Source: Rhodospirillales bacterium (GTDB taxonomy: Bacteria > Pseudomonadota > Alphaproteobacteria > ATCC43930 > CGMCC-115725). From it: DNA of 8,087 bases. Each line of letters starts with the position of its first letter. The stretch's first letter is position 1. The position numbers and the translations under genes are program-made. A model generated the notes under the pieces. That model was not told where the DNA came from. It saw nothing but the letters and a program-made list of their open reading frames with translations, and did no database searches. This document shows, in pieces, positions 1-6,478 of the stretch. The stretch covers positions 1-8,087 of the forward strand of contig JAATGI010000496.1 in the NCBI GenBank assembly GCA_015654725.1, read 5' to 3'.

Positions 1-1
1 C

Positions 2-49
2 GAAGCGCCCGAATCGGTGCGGGCAATCGGTGAGTACCTCGCCTCCTGA
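2..49 (+). CDS. C-terminal end of an upstream gene (partial)
   Basis: Reading from base 2 gives an open frame, EAPESVRAIGEYLAS, ending in TGA at 47-49. The start lies outside the window. The amphipathic ending resembles the last helix of many enzymes, for example alpha/beta hydrolases, but fifteen residues are too few to name a family. A strong intrinsic terminator follows within about 30 nt, which supports this being a true gene end on the + strand. The other two forward frames give less protein-like readings here. Confidence 0.55.
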   Translation, partial: EAPESVRAIGEYLAS

Positions 50-76
50 CCGGGGCGTCGCTAATCACGATCGATG

Positions 77-113
77 ACGGCGCGGCGGTTTCGGCTCCGC
101 GCCGTTCTTTTTT
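77..113 (+). terminator. Rho-independent terminator of the upstream gene
   Basis: A perfect 9-bp GC-rich stem, ACGGCGCGG (77-85) pairing with CCGCGCCGT (97-105), encloses an 11-nt loop and runs directly into a T-rich tract (105-113, TTCTTTTTT). It lies 28 nt after the upstream stop codon and 33 nt before the VOC gene, so it separates the two transcription units. Confidence 0.88.
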
Positions 114-145
114 GTCGTCCGAACATCACGGTATGAGGCGGTTTC

Positions 146-511
146 ATGCAGGTAAGGATCCAAAATGTGTACCAAATATCGCGGAATATGAGCCGGTCGC
201 TCGGCTTCTATCGCGACCTCTTGGGCATGAAGATGAAATTCCAGGACGGCGAGAAATGGGCGCAGCTCGACGCCCAGGGCGCGCGCTTCGCGCTCGCCTC
301 GCCCGAGGAAGCCGGCGCCGCCGCCGCGTCCAACACAGTGATCGTGTTCGAGGTCGATGATCTGGCATCCGCGCGCGCGGCACTTGAATCCGCCGGCGCG
401 CCGATCCTGGCGACGCGCGACATGGGAAGCCACGGCAACACCCTCACCACGCGCGATCCCGACGGCAATATCGTCCAGTTCTTCGCGAAAGCATCGGCCA
501 AGCCGGGTTGA
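146..511 (+). CDS. VOC superfamily protein (glyoxalase/bleomycin-resistance fold)
   Basis: A 121-aa single-domain protein, the usual length for one VOC domain of two beta-alpha-beta-beta-beta modules. The first module has the typical SRSLGFYRDLLGMKM segment (about residues 16-30), and the end has the DPDGNIVQFF signature (about 104-113) where VOC proteins finish their last strands. Family members are metal-dependent lyases, isomerases or dioxygenases, or metal-free binding and resistance proteins. Here the usual first-strand His is replaced (NVYQISRNM) and the usual Glu near the end is Gln (IVQFF), so a classical glyoxalase I metal site looks incomplete. The ATG at 146 has GAGG at 135-138, seven bases upstream. 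It sits alone between a terminator and the liv operon; no functional link to the transporter is evident. The family is clear, the reaction and substrate are unknown. Confidence 0.88.
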   Translation: MQVRIQNVYQISRNMSRSLGFYRDLLGMKMKFQDGEKWAQLDAQGARFALASPEEAGAAAASNTVIVFEVDDLASARAALESAGAPILATRDMGSHGNTLTTRDPDGNIVQFFAKASAKPG

Positions 512-536
512 CGTCGCCGGGTGCGCTCAATAAGGT
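508..536 (+). promoter_or_regulatory. Candidate sigma-70-like promoter of the liv operon
   Basis: TTGACG (508-513) matches the -35 consensus at five of six positions and is followed after 17 nt by TAAGGT (531-536), a weak -10 matching three of six. It overlaps the end of the VOC gene and would give an untranslated leader of roughly 55 nt before the binding-protein start. A nearby TATAGA (537-542) looks more like a -10 but is too far from the -35. No terminator separates the VOC gene from the operon, so read-through is also possible. Confidence 0.35.
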
Positions 537-586
537 TATAGAAAAGGACAAAGGATGCCGCGCGGTGACGCGGTGCCGATTTTTTT

Positions 587-593
587 AGGGAGG
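587..593 (+). promoter_or_regulatory. Strong ribosome binding site of the substrate-binding protein
   Basis: AGGGAGG lies five bases before the ATG at 599. It is the best Shine-Dalgarno sequence in the operon, fits the high expression usual for periplasmic binding proteins, and fixes the start codon. Confidence 0.75.
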
Positions 594-598
594 AAAAA

Positions 599-1831
599 AT
601 GCGTTTCTCATGGAGCCTCACGGCGGGCGCCGCGCTGGCGGCGGTTGTCGTTCTGTGCGGCGCGCCGGGCGCGCAGGCGCAATATTCCGACAACAAAATC
701 AAGCTCGGCATTCTCGACGATTTTTCGGGCCCCTATTGCACCGACAATTGCATGAGTCCGGTGAATGCTGTGCAGATCGCGGTCGACGAGTTCGGCGGCA
801 AGATCAACGGCGTGCAGATCGAGGTGATTCACGGCGACCATCAGGACAAGCCCGATGTCGGCGTTGCATTGGCCGAGCGCTGGTACGATACCGAGCAAGT
901 CGATGCCATCCTCGACGTTGTCTATTCGGGCGTGGCCTTGGCGGTGCAAGAAGTCGCGCGCCAGCGCAATAAGGCGGTGCTTTACAGCATGGCCGGCTCC
1001 GATGCCCTGACCGGCAAGGCCTGCGCCCCCTTCAGCGCGCAATGGACCTACGACACCTATCAGCTTCCCAATCTTGGCGAGGCGGTGCCGATGCTGGGCA
1101 AGACCTGGTTCATCCTGTCCGCCGATTACGCTTACGGCAAGGCGCTGGTGGCCGGTGTCACGCGCAGCGTGACAAACGCGGGCGGCACCATCGTCGGCAC
1201 TGTATTCCATCCCTTCGGCACCGCCGACATGTCGTCTTTCATGCTGCAGGCGCAGGCCTCCAAGGCCCAGGTCATCGCGCTCGGCGATGCCGGGCCGGAC
1301 ATGACCAACGCGATCAAGGCCGCGAACGAGTTCGGCCTCATCGCCAGCGGCGTCAAGGTCGTGCCGCTGAGCATGGACCTCTCCGCCATCGCCGGCGCCG
1401 GCGGCCTGCAAGCGACGCAGGGCATGATCATGGCGTTGCCCTGGTACCGCGACGCCAATCCGCCCAAATCGGAGGCTTGGGCGGCGGAGTTCGAGAAACG
1501 CCAAGGCTCGATGGCGCCCTATCTCATGGCCGGGCTTTATTCGGCGGTGCGCACCTATCTCTTGGCCGCGCAAGCGACCGGGACCGACGATCCCAAGAAG
1601 ATTTTCGAATGGATGCGCGGCCACGTGGTCGATGACGCTTTCACCGGGCATGGCGTCCTGCGCGCCGACGGCCGCATGGTGCATGACGTCTATCTGGTCC
1701 AGGTCAAGAAACCGTCGGAATCCACGGGACCGCGCGATCTGGCGAATCTTCTCGCCGTGATCCCTGGCGACAAGGCATTCCGGCCCTTGGACCAAGGCGG
1801 CTGTCCGACGGTCGCGGCCGCCGGGAAATAG
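599..1831 (+). CDS. Periplasmic substrate-binding protein, Liv-type ABC transporter
   Basis: A 410-aa exported protein that should capture the substrate in the periplasm and deliver it to the LivH/LivM channel. Residues 1-27 form a Sec signal peptide: Arg2, a hydrophobic core of about residues 7-19, and an AQA cleavage site before Gln28. There is no lipobox. The mature part is a two-lobed type I periplasmic binding fold (Peripla_BP_6 type). The first strand starts IKLGILDDFSGPY. Around residues 105-130, VYSGVALAV and YSMAGSD match the ligand-contacting Ser/Ala/Thr-rich loops of LivJ/LivK, and YAYGKALVAGV is the second-lobe equivalent of the family's 'YG..L' motif. Four cysteines (47, 51, 142, 402) remain after cleavage and could form disulfides. 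Homologues bind branched-chain amino acids, amides, urea or aromatic acids, so the substrate is left open. First gene of the operon, with its own strong ribosome binding site. Confidence 0.93.
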   Translation: MRFSWSLTAGAALAAVVVLCGAPGAQAQYSDNKIKLGILDDFSGPYCTDNCMSPVNAVQIAVDEFGGKINGVQIEVIHGDHQDKPDVGVALAERWYDTEQVDAILDVVYSGVALAVQEVARQRNKAVLYSMAGSDALTGKACAPFSAQWTYDTYQLPNLGEAVPMLGKTWFILSADYAYGKALVAGVTRSVTNAGGTIVGTVFHPFGTADMSSFMLQAQASKAQVIALGDAGPDMTNAIKAANEFGLIASGVKVVPLSMDLSAIAGAGGLQATQGMIMALPWYRDANPPKSEAWAAEFEKRQGSMAPYLMAGLYSAVRTYLLAAQATGTDDPKKIFEWMRGHVVDDAFTGHGVLRADGRMVHDVYLVQVKKPSESTGPRDLANLLAVIPGDKAFRPLDQGGCPTVAAAGK

Positions 1832-1837
1832 TGTACG

Positions 1838-1870
1838 TCCCGCCGGCTTGCGGTTTCCGGCCGGGAATTT
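1838..1870 (+). promoter_or_regulatory. Intercistronic stem-loop between binding-protein gene and livG
   Basis: TCCCGCCGG (1838-1846) pairs with CCGGCCGGGA (1857-1866) through nine base pairs and one bulged base, with a 10-nt loop and AATTTT after it. The spacer is 55 nt, the longest in an otherwise compressed operon. In other ABC operons (malE-malF is the classic case) such hairpins protect the binding-protein mRNA or partly terminate transcription, giving excess binding protein over membrane parts. That role is inferred here. Confidence 0.5.
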
Positions 1871-1886
1871 TACCCAAGGTGGCGGG

Positions 1887-2642
1887 ATGACGGATGACAT
1901 TCTGCTGCGCACCGAGGCGCTGACCAAATCCTTTTCCGGATTTGTCGCGGTGAACGGCGTCAGCCTCGATGTGAAACGCGGCGCGATTCACGCGCTGATC
2001 GGCCCCAACGGCGCCGGCAAGACCACTTATTTCAATCTGCTGACGCGGTTCATGCCGGTCACCGGCGGGCGAATTTTCTATAAGGGCCGAGACATCACCA
2101 ACGCCAAGCCTTACGACGTGGCGCGGATGGGCATCGTGCGCTCGTTCCAGATCTCGGCCGTATTCCCCCGCCTGACCGTGCTGGAAAATATCCGCGTTGC
2201 CTTGCAGCGCTTCCGCGTCGACAATTATTATTTCTGGCGCTCCGACGCGATTCTGAGCGAGCTCGACGACCGCGCCCACGAACTTTTGTCCGAAGTTGGG
2301 CTCGACTCGTATGCTGGTTTGCCGGCGGCGGAGCTCCCGTATGGCCGCAAACGCGCGCTCGAGCTTGCGACCACCCTCGCACTCAAGCCGGAACTGCTGC
2401 TCCTAGACGAGCCCACCTCGGGCATGGCGCATGAGGAAATCGGCCGCATCGTCGATCTCATCCGCCGCGTCGCGGTGAACCGCACCGTGCTGATGGTCGA
2501 GCACAATCTCTCCGTGGTGGCCGATCTCTCGCATCGCATCACGGTGATGCAGCATGGCGGGATTCTGGCCGACGGCACGTACCAGGAAGTCTCGAAAAAC
2601 CCCGCGGTGATCGAAGCCTATATGGGTACCGGCCTTGGCTGA
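1887..2642 (+). CDS. livG: ABC transporter ATP-binding protein LivG
   Basis: A 251-aa ATPase, normal for LivG, one of two nucleotide-binding subunits that drive uptake on the cytoplasmic face. Walker A is GPNGAGKT (residues 39-46), the Q-loop glutamine is Gln88 in RSFQ, Walker B is LLLLDEP with Asp174 and Glu175, and the switch histidine is His206 in VEHN. The ABC signature is the modified LPYGR (150-154) rather than LSGGQ, an alteration common in this subfamily. The ending AVIEAYMG is the short LivG C-terminal segment (BCA_ABC_TP_C type). I chose the ATG at 1887, preceded by AAGGTGG at 1876-1882; an in-frame TTG at 1848 would add 13 residues unlike the family and lies within the stem-loop. 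The gene overlaps livF by 8 nt, implying coupled translation. Confidence 0.93.
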   Translation: MTDDILLRTEALTKSFSGFVAVNGVSLDVKRGAIHALIGPNGAGKTTYFNLLTRFMPVTGGRIFYKGRDITNAKPYDVARMGIVRSFQISAVFPRLTVLENIRVALQRFRVDNYYFWRSDAILSELDDRAHELLSEVGLDSYAGLPAAELPYGRKRALELATTLALKPELLLLDEPTSGMAHEEIGRIVDLIRRVAVNRTVLMVEHNLSVVADLSHRITVMQHGGILADGTYQEVSKNPAVIEAYMGTGLG

Positions 2643-3339
2643 CGCGGTGCTCGAAATCGCCGGGCTGCACGGCTTTTACGGCGAGTCCCACGTCTTGCAC
2701 GGCGTTGATCTGTCGGTCCGCGCTGGCGAGGTCGTGACCATTGTCGGCCGCAACGGTGCCGGCAAGACAACCACCTTGCGCGCGGTGATGGGGATTTTGC
2801 AAAAACGCTCGGGCTCGATCCGCGTCATGGGCACCGAGACGATCAAGCTGCCGCCCGAGCGCGTCGCGCGATTGGGCGTCGGCTATGTGCCGGAGGAGCG
2901 CGGTATTTTCGCCAGCCTCAACGTCACGGAAAATCTCATGCTGCCGCCGACTCTGGCGCCGGGCGGCATGACCACCGAGGAAATCTATCGGCTCTTTCCC
3001 AATTTGAAGGACCGCGCCAAGAGCCAAGGCAGCAAGCTCACGGGCGGCGAGCAGCAAATGCTGGCGATCGCACGCGTCTTGCGGACCGGGGCCAAGTTCC
3101 TGCTGCTCGACGAGCCGACCGAGGGGCTGGCGCCGGTGATCGTGCAACAGATCGGCCGCGTGCTCGAAACCATCAAGGAGCGGAACCTCACGGTGCTTCT
3201 CGTGGAGCAGAATTTCCGCTTTGCCGCGCGCGTTTCGGATCGTCATTATGTCATGGAGAGCGGCAAGATCATCGACGCGATCGGACGCTCGGAAATCGCG
3301 GGCAAGATGGAACGCCTCGAAGAATATCTCGGCGTCTAG
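2635..3339 (+). CDS. livF: ABC transporter ATP-binding protein LivF
   Basis: A 234-aa second ATPase of the Liv-type transporter, the family's usual length. Walker A is GRNGAGKT (38-45), the EERGIF segment (87-92) is characteristic of LivF, the signature is LTGGE (135-139), and Walker B is FLLLDEP with Asp159 and Glu160. The H-loop histidine is replaced by Gln192 in VEQN, as is usual in LivF, so catalysis in the heterodimer is expected to be asymmetric with LivG carrying the canonical histidine. The start is a TTG at 2635 inside the end of livG; no good Shine-Dalgarno is seen, which suits translational coupling. A GTG at 2647 is an alternative giving a protein four residues shorter. Adjacent livG, livH and livM confirm the assignment. 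Confidence 0.92.
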   Translation: MADAVLEIAGLHGFYGESHVLHGVDLSVRAGEVVTIVGRNGAGKTTTLRAVMGILQKRSGSIRVMGTETIKLPPERVARLGVGYVPEERGIFASLNVTENLMLPPTLAPGGMTTEEIYRLFPNLKDRAKSQGSKLTGGEQQMLAIARVLRTGAKFLLLDEPTEGLAPVIVQQIGRVLETIKERNLTVLLVEQNFRFAARVSDRHYVMESGKIIDAIGRSEIAGKMERLEEYLGV

Positions 3340-3367
3340 AAGACCGGCGGATACAGGGAGATCGGCC

Positions 3368-4237
3368 ATGTCGGCCACGGCGTTATTCGGACAGCTTCTC
3401 CTGGGCCTCATCAACGGCTCGTTCTACGCCATGCTGAGCCTCGGCCTCGCCATCATTTTCGGCCTCTTGGCCATCGTCAACGCGGCGCAGGGCGCCTTCT
3501 ACATGCTCGGCGCGTTCATCGCCTGGATGCTGTTTCAATATCTGGGCATCGGCTATTGGGCGTCGTTCGTGCTGGCGCCGCTCGCGGTGGCGATCATCGG
3601 CATGATCCTGGAGCGCACCCTGATCCGGCGGGTCTATAATCTCGACCATCTCTATGGGCTGTTGCTGACGCTCGGGCTGTTCCAGATTATTCAAGGCATG
3701 TTCGTCCATTGGTACGGCACCTCCGGCCAGCCCTACGATTATCCCGACATCCTCACCGGCGGCCACAATCTCGGCTTCATGTTTTTGCCGACCTACCGCG
3801 CCTGGGTGGTGGTCGCGTCGCTGATCTTTTGCTTCGGCACCTGGTACGCGATCGAAAAGACGCGGCTCGGCGCCTATTTACGCGCCGCCACCGAGAACCC
3901 GACGCTGGTGCGCGCCTTCGGCATCAATGTGCCGATGCTGGTGACCTTGGCCTTCGGCGGCGGCGTCGCCCTCGCCGGGCTTGCGGGCGTGCTGGCGGCG
4001 CCGATCTATCAGGTCAACCCGTTGATGGGCGGCAACATCCTGACCACTGTGTTCGCGGTGGTGGTGGTCGGCGGATTCGGCTCGATCCTCGGCGCGATCG
4101 TCACCGGCCTTGCTTTGGGCGTGCTCGAAGGCTTTTCCAAGGTGTTCTATCCCGAGGCCTCGAACATGGTGATCTTCGCCGTCATGATCGTGGTGCTGAT
4201 GATCAAGCCCGCCGGTCTGTTCGGGCGAGAGAGATAG
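3368..4237 (+). CDS. livH: ABC transporter permease LivH
   Basis: A 289-aa, very hydrophobic inner-membrane permease with about eight predicted membrane segments (BPD_transp_2 family). The N-terminal GLAIIFGLLAIVNAAQGAFY segment is the LivH hallmark. The cytoplasmic loop reading RLGAYLRAATENPTLVRAFG (about residues 168-187) is the EAA-like loop that docks onto the ATPases and is followed by the conserved glycine-rich segment ALAGLAGVLAAP. The ATG at 3368 is chosen because AGGGAG (3355-3360) lies seven bases upstream; an open frame extends back to 3221, but it overlaps livF and encodes an Arg/Ser-rich stretch unlike any permease. The stop codon TAG directly abuts the livM ATG. Confidence 0.92.
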   Translation: MSATALFGQLLLGLINGSFYAMLSLGLAIIFGLLAIVNAAQGAFYMLGAFIAWMLFQYLGIGYWASFVLAPLAVAIIGMILERTLIRRVYNLDHLYGLLLTLGLFQIIQGMFVHWYGTSGQPYDYPDILTGGHNLGFMFLPTYRAWVVVASLIFCFGTWYAIEKTRLGAYLRAATENPTLVRAFGINVPMLVTLAFGGGVALAGLAGVLAAPIYQVNPLMGGNILTTVFAVVVVGGFGSILGAIVTGLALGVLEGFSKVFYPEASNMVIFAVMIVVLMIKPAGLFGRER

Positions 4238-5227
4238 ATGGCGCTTGAAATCGGCGAACTGTCGGCCAGCGCCGCCAAGACGCGCGGCATCGATTGGCTC
4301 GGATTGGCGGTCGGCATCGCCATTCTCGTGGTGGCGCCGTTCCTCATCTATCCCGTGTTCCTGATCAAGCTCCTGTGCATGGCGCTGTTCGCTTGCGCCT
4401 TCAATCTGATGATCGGCGGCGGCGGGCTGTTGTCCTTCGGCCACGCCGCTTTTTTCGGCGGCGGCGCCTATATCGCCGCCGAGACCGCGAAGAATTTCGG
4501 CTTTCCCTTCGAGTTCGCGTTGCTCGCCGGCGTCGCCAGCGCGACCTTCCTGGGCTTTCTCTTCGGCGTCATCGCGATCCGCCGCCAAGGGCTGTTCTTC
4601 GCCATGATCACGCTCGCCTTGGCGCAGGCGGTCTATTTCCTGGCGCTTCGCCTCCCTTTCACCCATAGCGAGGACGGCATTCAGGCGGTGCCGCGCGGCT
4701 GGCTCTTCGGCGTCGTCGATCTCAAAGACAATTTCGCCATGTATTACGTCACCGCGGCGATTTTCCTCGCCGGATATCTGCTGGTGGCGCGGGTATGGAA
4801 ATCGCCCTTCGGCCAGGTGTTGCGCGCGATCAAGGACAATCAGCCGCGCATGATCTCGCTGGGCTATCCGGTCGACCGCTACAAGCTGATGAATTTCGTG
4901 CTCTCGGCGGCGCTGTCGGGCCTGGCCGGCTCGCTGAAGGCGATGGGACTCGGATTGGCGACACTAACCGACGTCGATTTTACCACCTCGATCGCGGTGG
5001 TCCTGATGGTGCTGTTGGGCGGCATGGGCACGCTGTTGGGGCCGGTGGTGGGCGCGATCATTTCCGTCTCGATGGACGATTACCTCGCCGGCATCGGCAT
5101 TCCGGTGCCGGTGGTGATCGGCGTCATCTTTGTCGTGATCATTCTCGTGTTCCGCCGCGGCATCGTCGGCGAGGTGGTACATTATTGGCGGAAGTGGCAG
5201 GCGCGGAAACCGGCGACACGCGCGTGA
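4238..5227 (+). CDS. livM: ABC transporter permease LivM
   Basis: A 329-aa membrane protein, the second permease, pairing with LivH to form the translocation path. It has about eight or nine hydrophobic segments. The conserved SFGHAAFFGGGAY sequence (about residues 66-78) is diagnostic of LivM, and LRAIKDNQPRMISLGY (about 194-209) is its EAA-like ATPase-coupling loop, followed by the conserved LSGLAG segment. A roughly 20-residue hydrophilic start precedes the first membrane helix, and a basic tail ends the protein (YWRKWQARKP). Its ATG immediately follows the livH stop, so translation is probably coupled, with GAGAGA just upstream. Last gene of the operon; no intrinsic terminator is seen before the transposase gene 110 nt later. 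Confidence 0.92.
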   Translation: MALEIGELSASAAKTRGIDWLGLAVGIAILVVAPFLIYPVFLIKLLCMALFACAFNLMIGGGGLLSFGHAAFFGGGAYIAAETAKNFGFPFEFALLAGVASATFLGFLFGVIAIRRQGLFFAMITLALAQAVYFLALRLPFTHSEDGIQAVPRGWLFGVVDLKDNFAMYYVTAAIFLAGYLLVARVWKSPFGQVLRAIKDNQPRMISLGYPVDRYKLMNFVLSAALSGLAGSLKAMGLGLATLTDVDFTTSIAVVLMVLLGGMGTLLGPVVGAIISVSMDDYLAGIGIPVPVVIGVIFVVIILVFRRGIVGEVVHYWRKWQARKPATRA

Positions 5228-5239
5228 GTACAAAATTCT

Positions 5240-5270
5240 AAACCACTAAGACGCCAAGGCACCAAGAGGC
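5240..5270. repeat. Short degenerate 8-9-mer repeat downstream of livM
   Basis: Three imperfect tandem units, CTAAGACGC, CAAGGCAC and CAAGAGGC, occupy the gap between livM and the transposase. The segment is purine-rich and less GC-rich than the flanking genes, and is neither coding nor a hairpin. It may be an intergenic repeat family or DNA at the end of the insertion element. The pattern is directly visible; its meaning is not. Confidence 0.45.
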
Positions 5271-5284
5271 CGGGACTATTATAC

Positions 5285-5313
5285 TTGACAAACCCTGCCC
5301 CAACCGCTAGTTT
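5285..5313 (+). promoter_or_regulatory. Candidate promoter of the IS1595-type transposase
   Basis: A perfect -35 hexamer TTGACA (5285-5290) is followed after 17 nt by TAGTTT (5308-5313), a moderate -10. Transcription would begin near 5320, giving a short leader that still contains the ribosome binding site GAAGGGG (5324-5330). Small CCGC/GCGG half-sites (5304-5307 and 5315-5318) flank the -10 and could form a weak hairpin or binding site. Confidence 0.55.
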
Positions 5314-5336
5314 GGCGGTCATTGAAGGGGCAGCAC

Positions 5337-6320
5337 ATGGCAAGCGTACTTTCCGAATCCTACTTCCACGACGAACAAGCGGCCTTCGAGGCTCTTGAAC
5401 GGATCGTATGGCCCGATGGTCCTTCGTGCCCGCACTGTGGCGCGACGGATCGGCTAAACCGCCTTGGCGTCCAGCGCAGCAAGCCCAGCAAGACGCATCC
5501 CGAGGGTCGCTCGGTCTATGGCCTGTGGAAGTGCTACCACTGTCGCGGCCAGTTCACCGTGCGCAAGGGGACGGTGTTCGAGGACAGCCCGATCCCGCTG
5601 CATATCTGGTTTCAGGCCGCGCACCTTCTGTGCTCGTCCAAGAAGGGCATTTCCAGCAACCAGCTTCATCGCGTGCTGGGCGTCACGCTCAAGACGGCAT
5701 GGTTCATGTCCATGCGGCTCCGCACGGCTATGGGCGATGGCGGCCTGTCCCCGATGGGCGGCAACAGCAGCACCGTCGAAATTGACGAGGCTTACATTGG
5801 GGGCGCGGAGAAAAACAAACACGCGAACAAGCGCACCCCGAGCCGTGGGCATGGGCCGCACGCCACTAAGGCCCCCGTGGTTGCTTTGGTCGAGCGCAAT
5901 GGCAAGGCGCGCGCGTATCACGTTCCTGATGTCACTGGCGCGAACCTGCGCGAGATAGTCGGCAAGAACGTGCGGCGCGGAACGAAGATTTATTCCGATG
6001 ACAGCGCCATCACGCAATCCGGCGCTTGGGGTTACAGCCACGCGAGCGTGAACCACAAGGCCGGCGAATATGTGCGCGGCGATGTGCATAGCAACACGGT
6101 TGAAGGTTTCTTCGCGATCCTCAAGCGCGGGATCGTCGGCACGTACCATCATGTTAGCGAGGAACATCTGCATCGCTACCTGAGCGAGTTCAGTTTCCGA
6201 TACAGCGAGCGTTCGGCGCTTGGCGTCGAGGATCGCGAACGCGCGACGAAGGCGCTTCGCGGGATCGTCGGCAAGCGGCTCACCTATAAATCAACTGACC
6301 GCCGAGGGGCCGAAGCATAG
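5337..6320 (+). CDS. IS1595-type (ISXO2-like) transposase
   Basis: A 327-aa transposase that looks complete. The N-terminal zinc ribbon has Cys31/Cys34 (CPHC) and Cys66/Cys69 (CYHC), which should bind zinc and help recognise the element ends. Residues about 85-130 form the helical linker. The ISXO2-like DDE domain follows, with Asp150 in VEIDEAYIGG, Asp221 in IYSDD, and HSNTVEGFFAILKRG supplying Asn253/Glu256 and the conserved Lys263 seven residues after the Glu. The typical GTYHHVS and RYLSEFSFRY ending is present. Length, motifs and lack of internal stops suggest an active enzyme. The ATG at 5337 is preceded by GAAGGGG at a 6-nt spacing, so the in-frame TTG at 5322 is not needed. IS1595-group elements sometimes carry passenger genes, which is relevant to the module downstream. 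Terminal inverted repeats were not recognised by eye. Confidence 0.93.
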   Translation: MASVLSESYFHDEQAAFEALERIVWPDGPSCPHCGATDRLNRLGVQRSKPSKTHPEGRSVYGLWKCYHCRGQFTVRKGTVFEDSPIPLHIWFQAAHLLCSSKKGISSNQLHRVLGVTLKTAWFMSMRLRTAMGDGGLSPMGGNSSTVEIDEAYIGGAEKNKHANKRTPSRGHGPHATKAPVVALVERNGKARAYHVPDVTGANLREIVGKNVRRGTKIYSDDSAITQSGAWGYSHASVNHKAGEYVRGDVHSNTVEGFFAILKRGIVGTYHHVSEEHLHRYLSEFSFRYSERSALGVEDRERATKALRGIVGKRLTYKSTDRRGAEA

Positions 6321-6414
6321 GCCGATTGAGCGGACGCCGCGTGCTGCTCGTGAGCGGGAGCGGCTAAAGGCAGAAGGGCAGCTGGCGTTCCCCTTCATGC
6401 AAGAAACCCGCTAA
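6220..6414 (+). CDS. Possible small basic protein overlapping the transposase end
   Basis: An open frame of up to 64 codons in the +1 frame relative to the transposase, from a TTG at 6220 to a TAA at 6412-6414. The first 30 residues merely mirror the transposase coding sequence. The part beyond the transposase stop looks protein-like (RTPRAARERERLKAEGQLAF, then PFMQETR) and is strongly charged. No convincing start codon or ribosome binding site exists close to that part. It could be the tail of a protein made by frameshifting, a decayed gene or a chance reading. Its stop codon lies within the terminator hairpin. No family recognised. Confidence 0.25.
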   Translation: MASRIANARRRRFAGSSASGSPINQLTAEGPKHRPIERTPRAARERERLKAEGQLAFPFMQETR

Positions 6415-6429
6415 AATAGCGGGTTTTCT
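6404..6429 (+). terminator. Rho-independent terminator after the transposase
   Basis: A perfect 9-bp stem, AAACCCGCT (6404-6412) and AGCGGGTTT (6418-6426), with a 5-nt loop AAAAT, continues into TTTTCTC. It lies 84 nt after the transposase stop and insulates the downstream two-gene module from transposase transcription. The symmetric A and T flanks suggest it may also work on the opposite strand. Confidence 0.85.
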
Positions 6430-6434
6430 CTCGC

Positions 6435-6463
6435 TGTACCATGGCACAACGGGCCTGTAAAAT
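6435..6463 (+). promoter_or_regulatory. Candidate promoter of the 268-aa/PIN module
   Basis: TAAAAT (6458-6463) matches the -10 consensus at five of six positions. A weak -35, TGTACC (6435-6440), lies 17 nt upstream. Being just after a terminator and just before the module, it is the only reasonable promoter position. Transcription would start near 6470, inside the palindrome at 6464-6478, leaving a very short leader or nearly leaderless mRNA. Confidence 0.45.
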
Positions 6464-6478
6464 GTTCCCATGGGGAAC
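6464..6478. promoter_or_regulatory. Hyphenated palindrome, candidate operator
   Basis: GTTCCC (6464-6469) and GGGAAC (6473-6478) form a perfect 6+3+6 inverted repeat directly downstream of the -10-like hexamer and ending two bases before the ATG of the 268-aa gene. A protein bound here would block both transcription start and ribosome access. This is the usual position for an autoregulatory operator of a toxin-antitoxin operon. The symmetry is observed; the function is inferred. Confidence 0.5.

Noticed and set aside
608..1927. 439-codon open frame on the minus strand opposite the substrate-binding protein gene
   Set aside because: It is the codon-position shadow of a GC-rich gene: His/Arg/Gly/Ala-rich, no recognisable domain, and fully antisense to a clear family member.
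2539..3414. 291-codon minus-strand open frame opposite livF
   Set aside because: Spans three genes antisense, has low-complexity composition and no motif; livF on the other strand has all ABC motifs.
3878..4666. 262-codon minus-strand open frame across the livH/livM junction
   Set aside because: Its Glu/Gln/His/Asp-rich reading is typical of the antisense of membrane-protein codons.
5454..6173. 239-codon minus-strand open frame opposite the transposase
   Set aside because: No domain recognised; the + strand has the zinc ribbon and DDE residues.
5323..6397. TGAAGGGG (5323-5330) and CCCCTTCA (6390-6397) as IS terminal inverted repeats
   Set aside because: Only 8 bp long; the left copy is the transposase ribosome binding site downstream of its promoter, and the right copy precedes the terminator. 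Likely coincidence.
6464..6478. LexA (SOS) box
   Set aside because: The alphaproteobacterial LexA site is a direct repeat GTTC-N7-GTTC; here the halves are inverted (GTTC-N7-GAAC), so SOS control is not supported.
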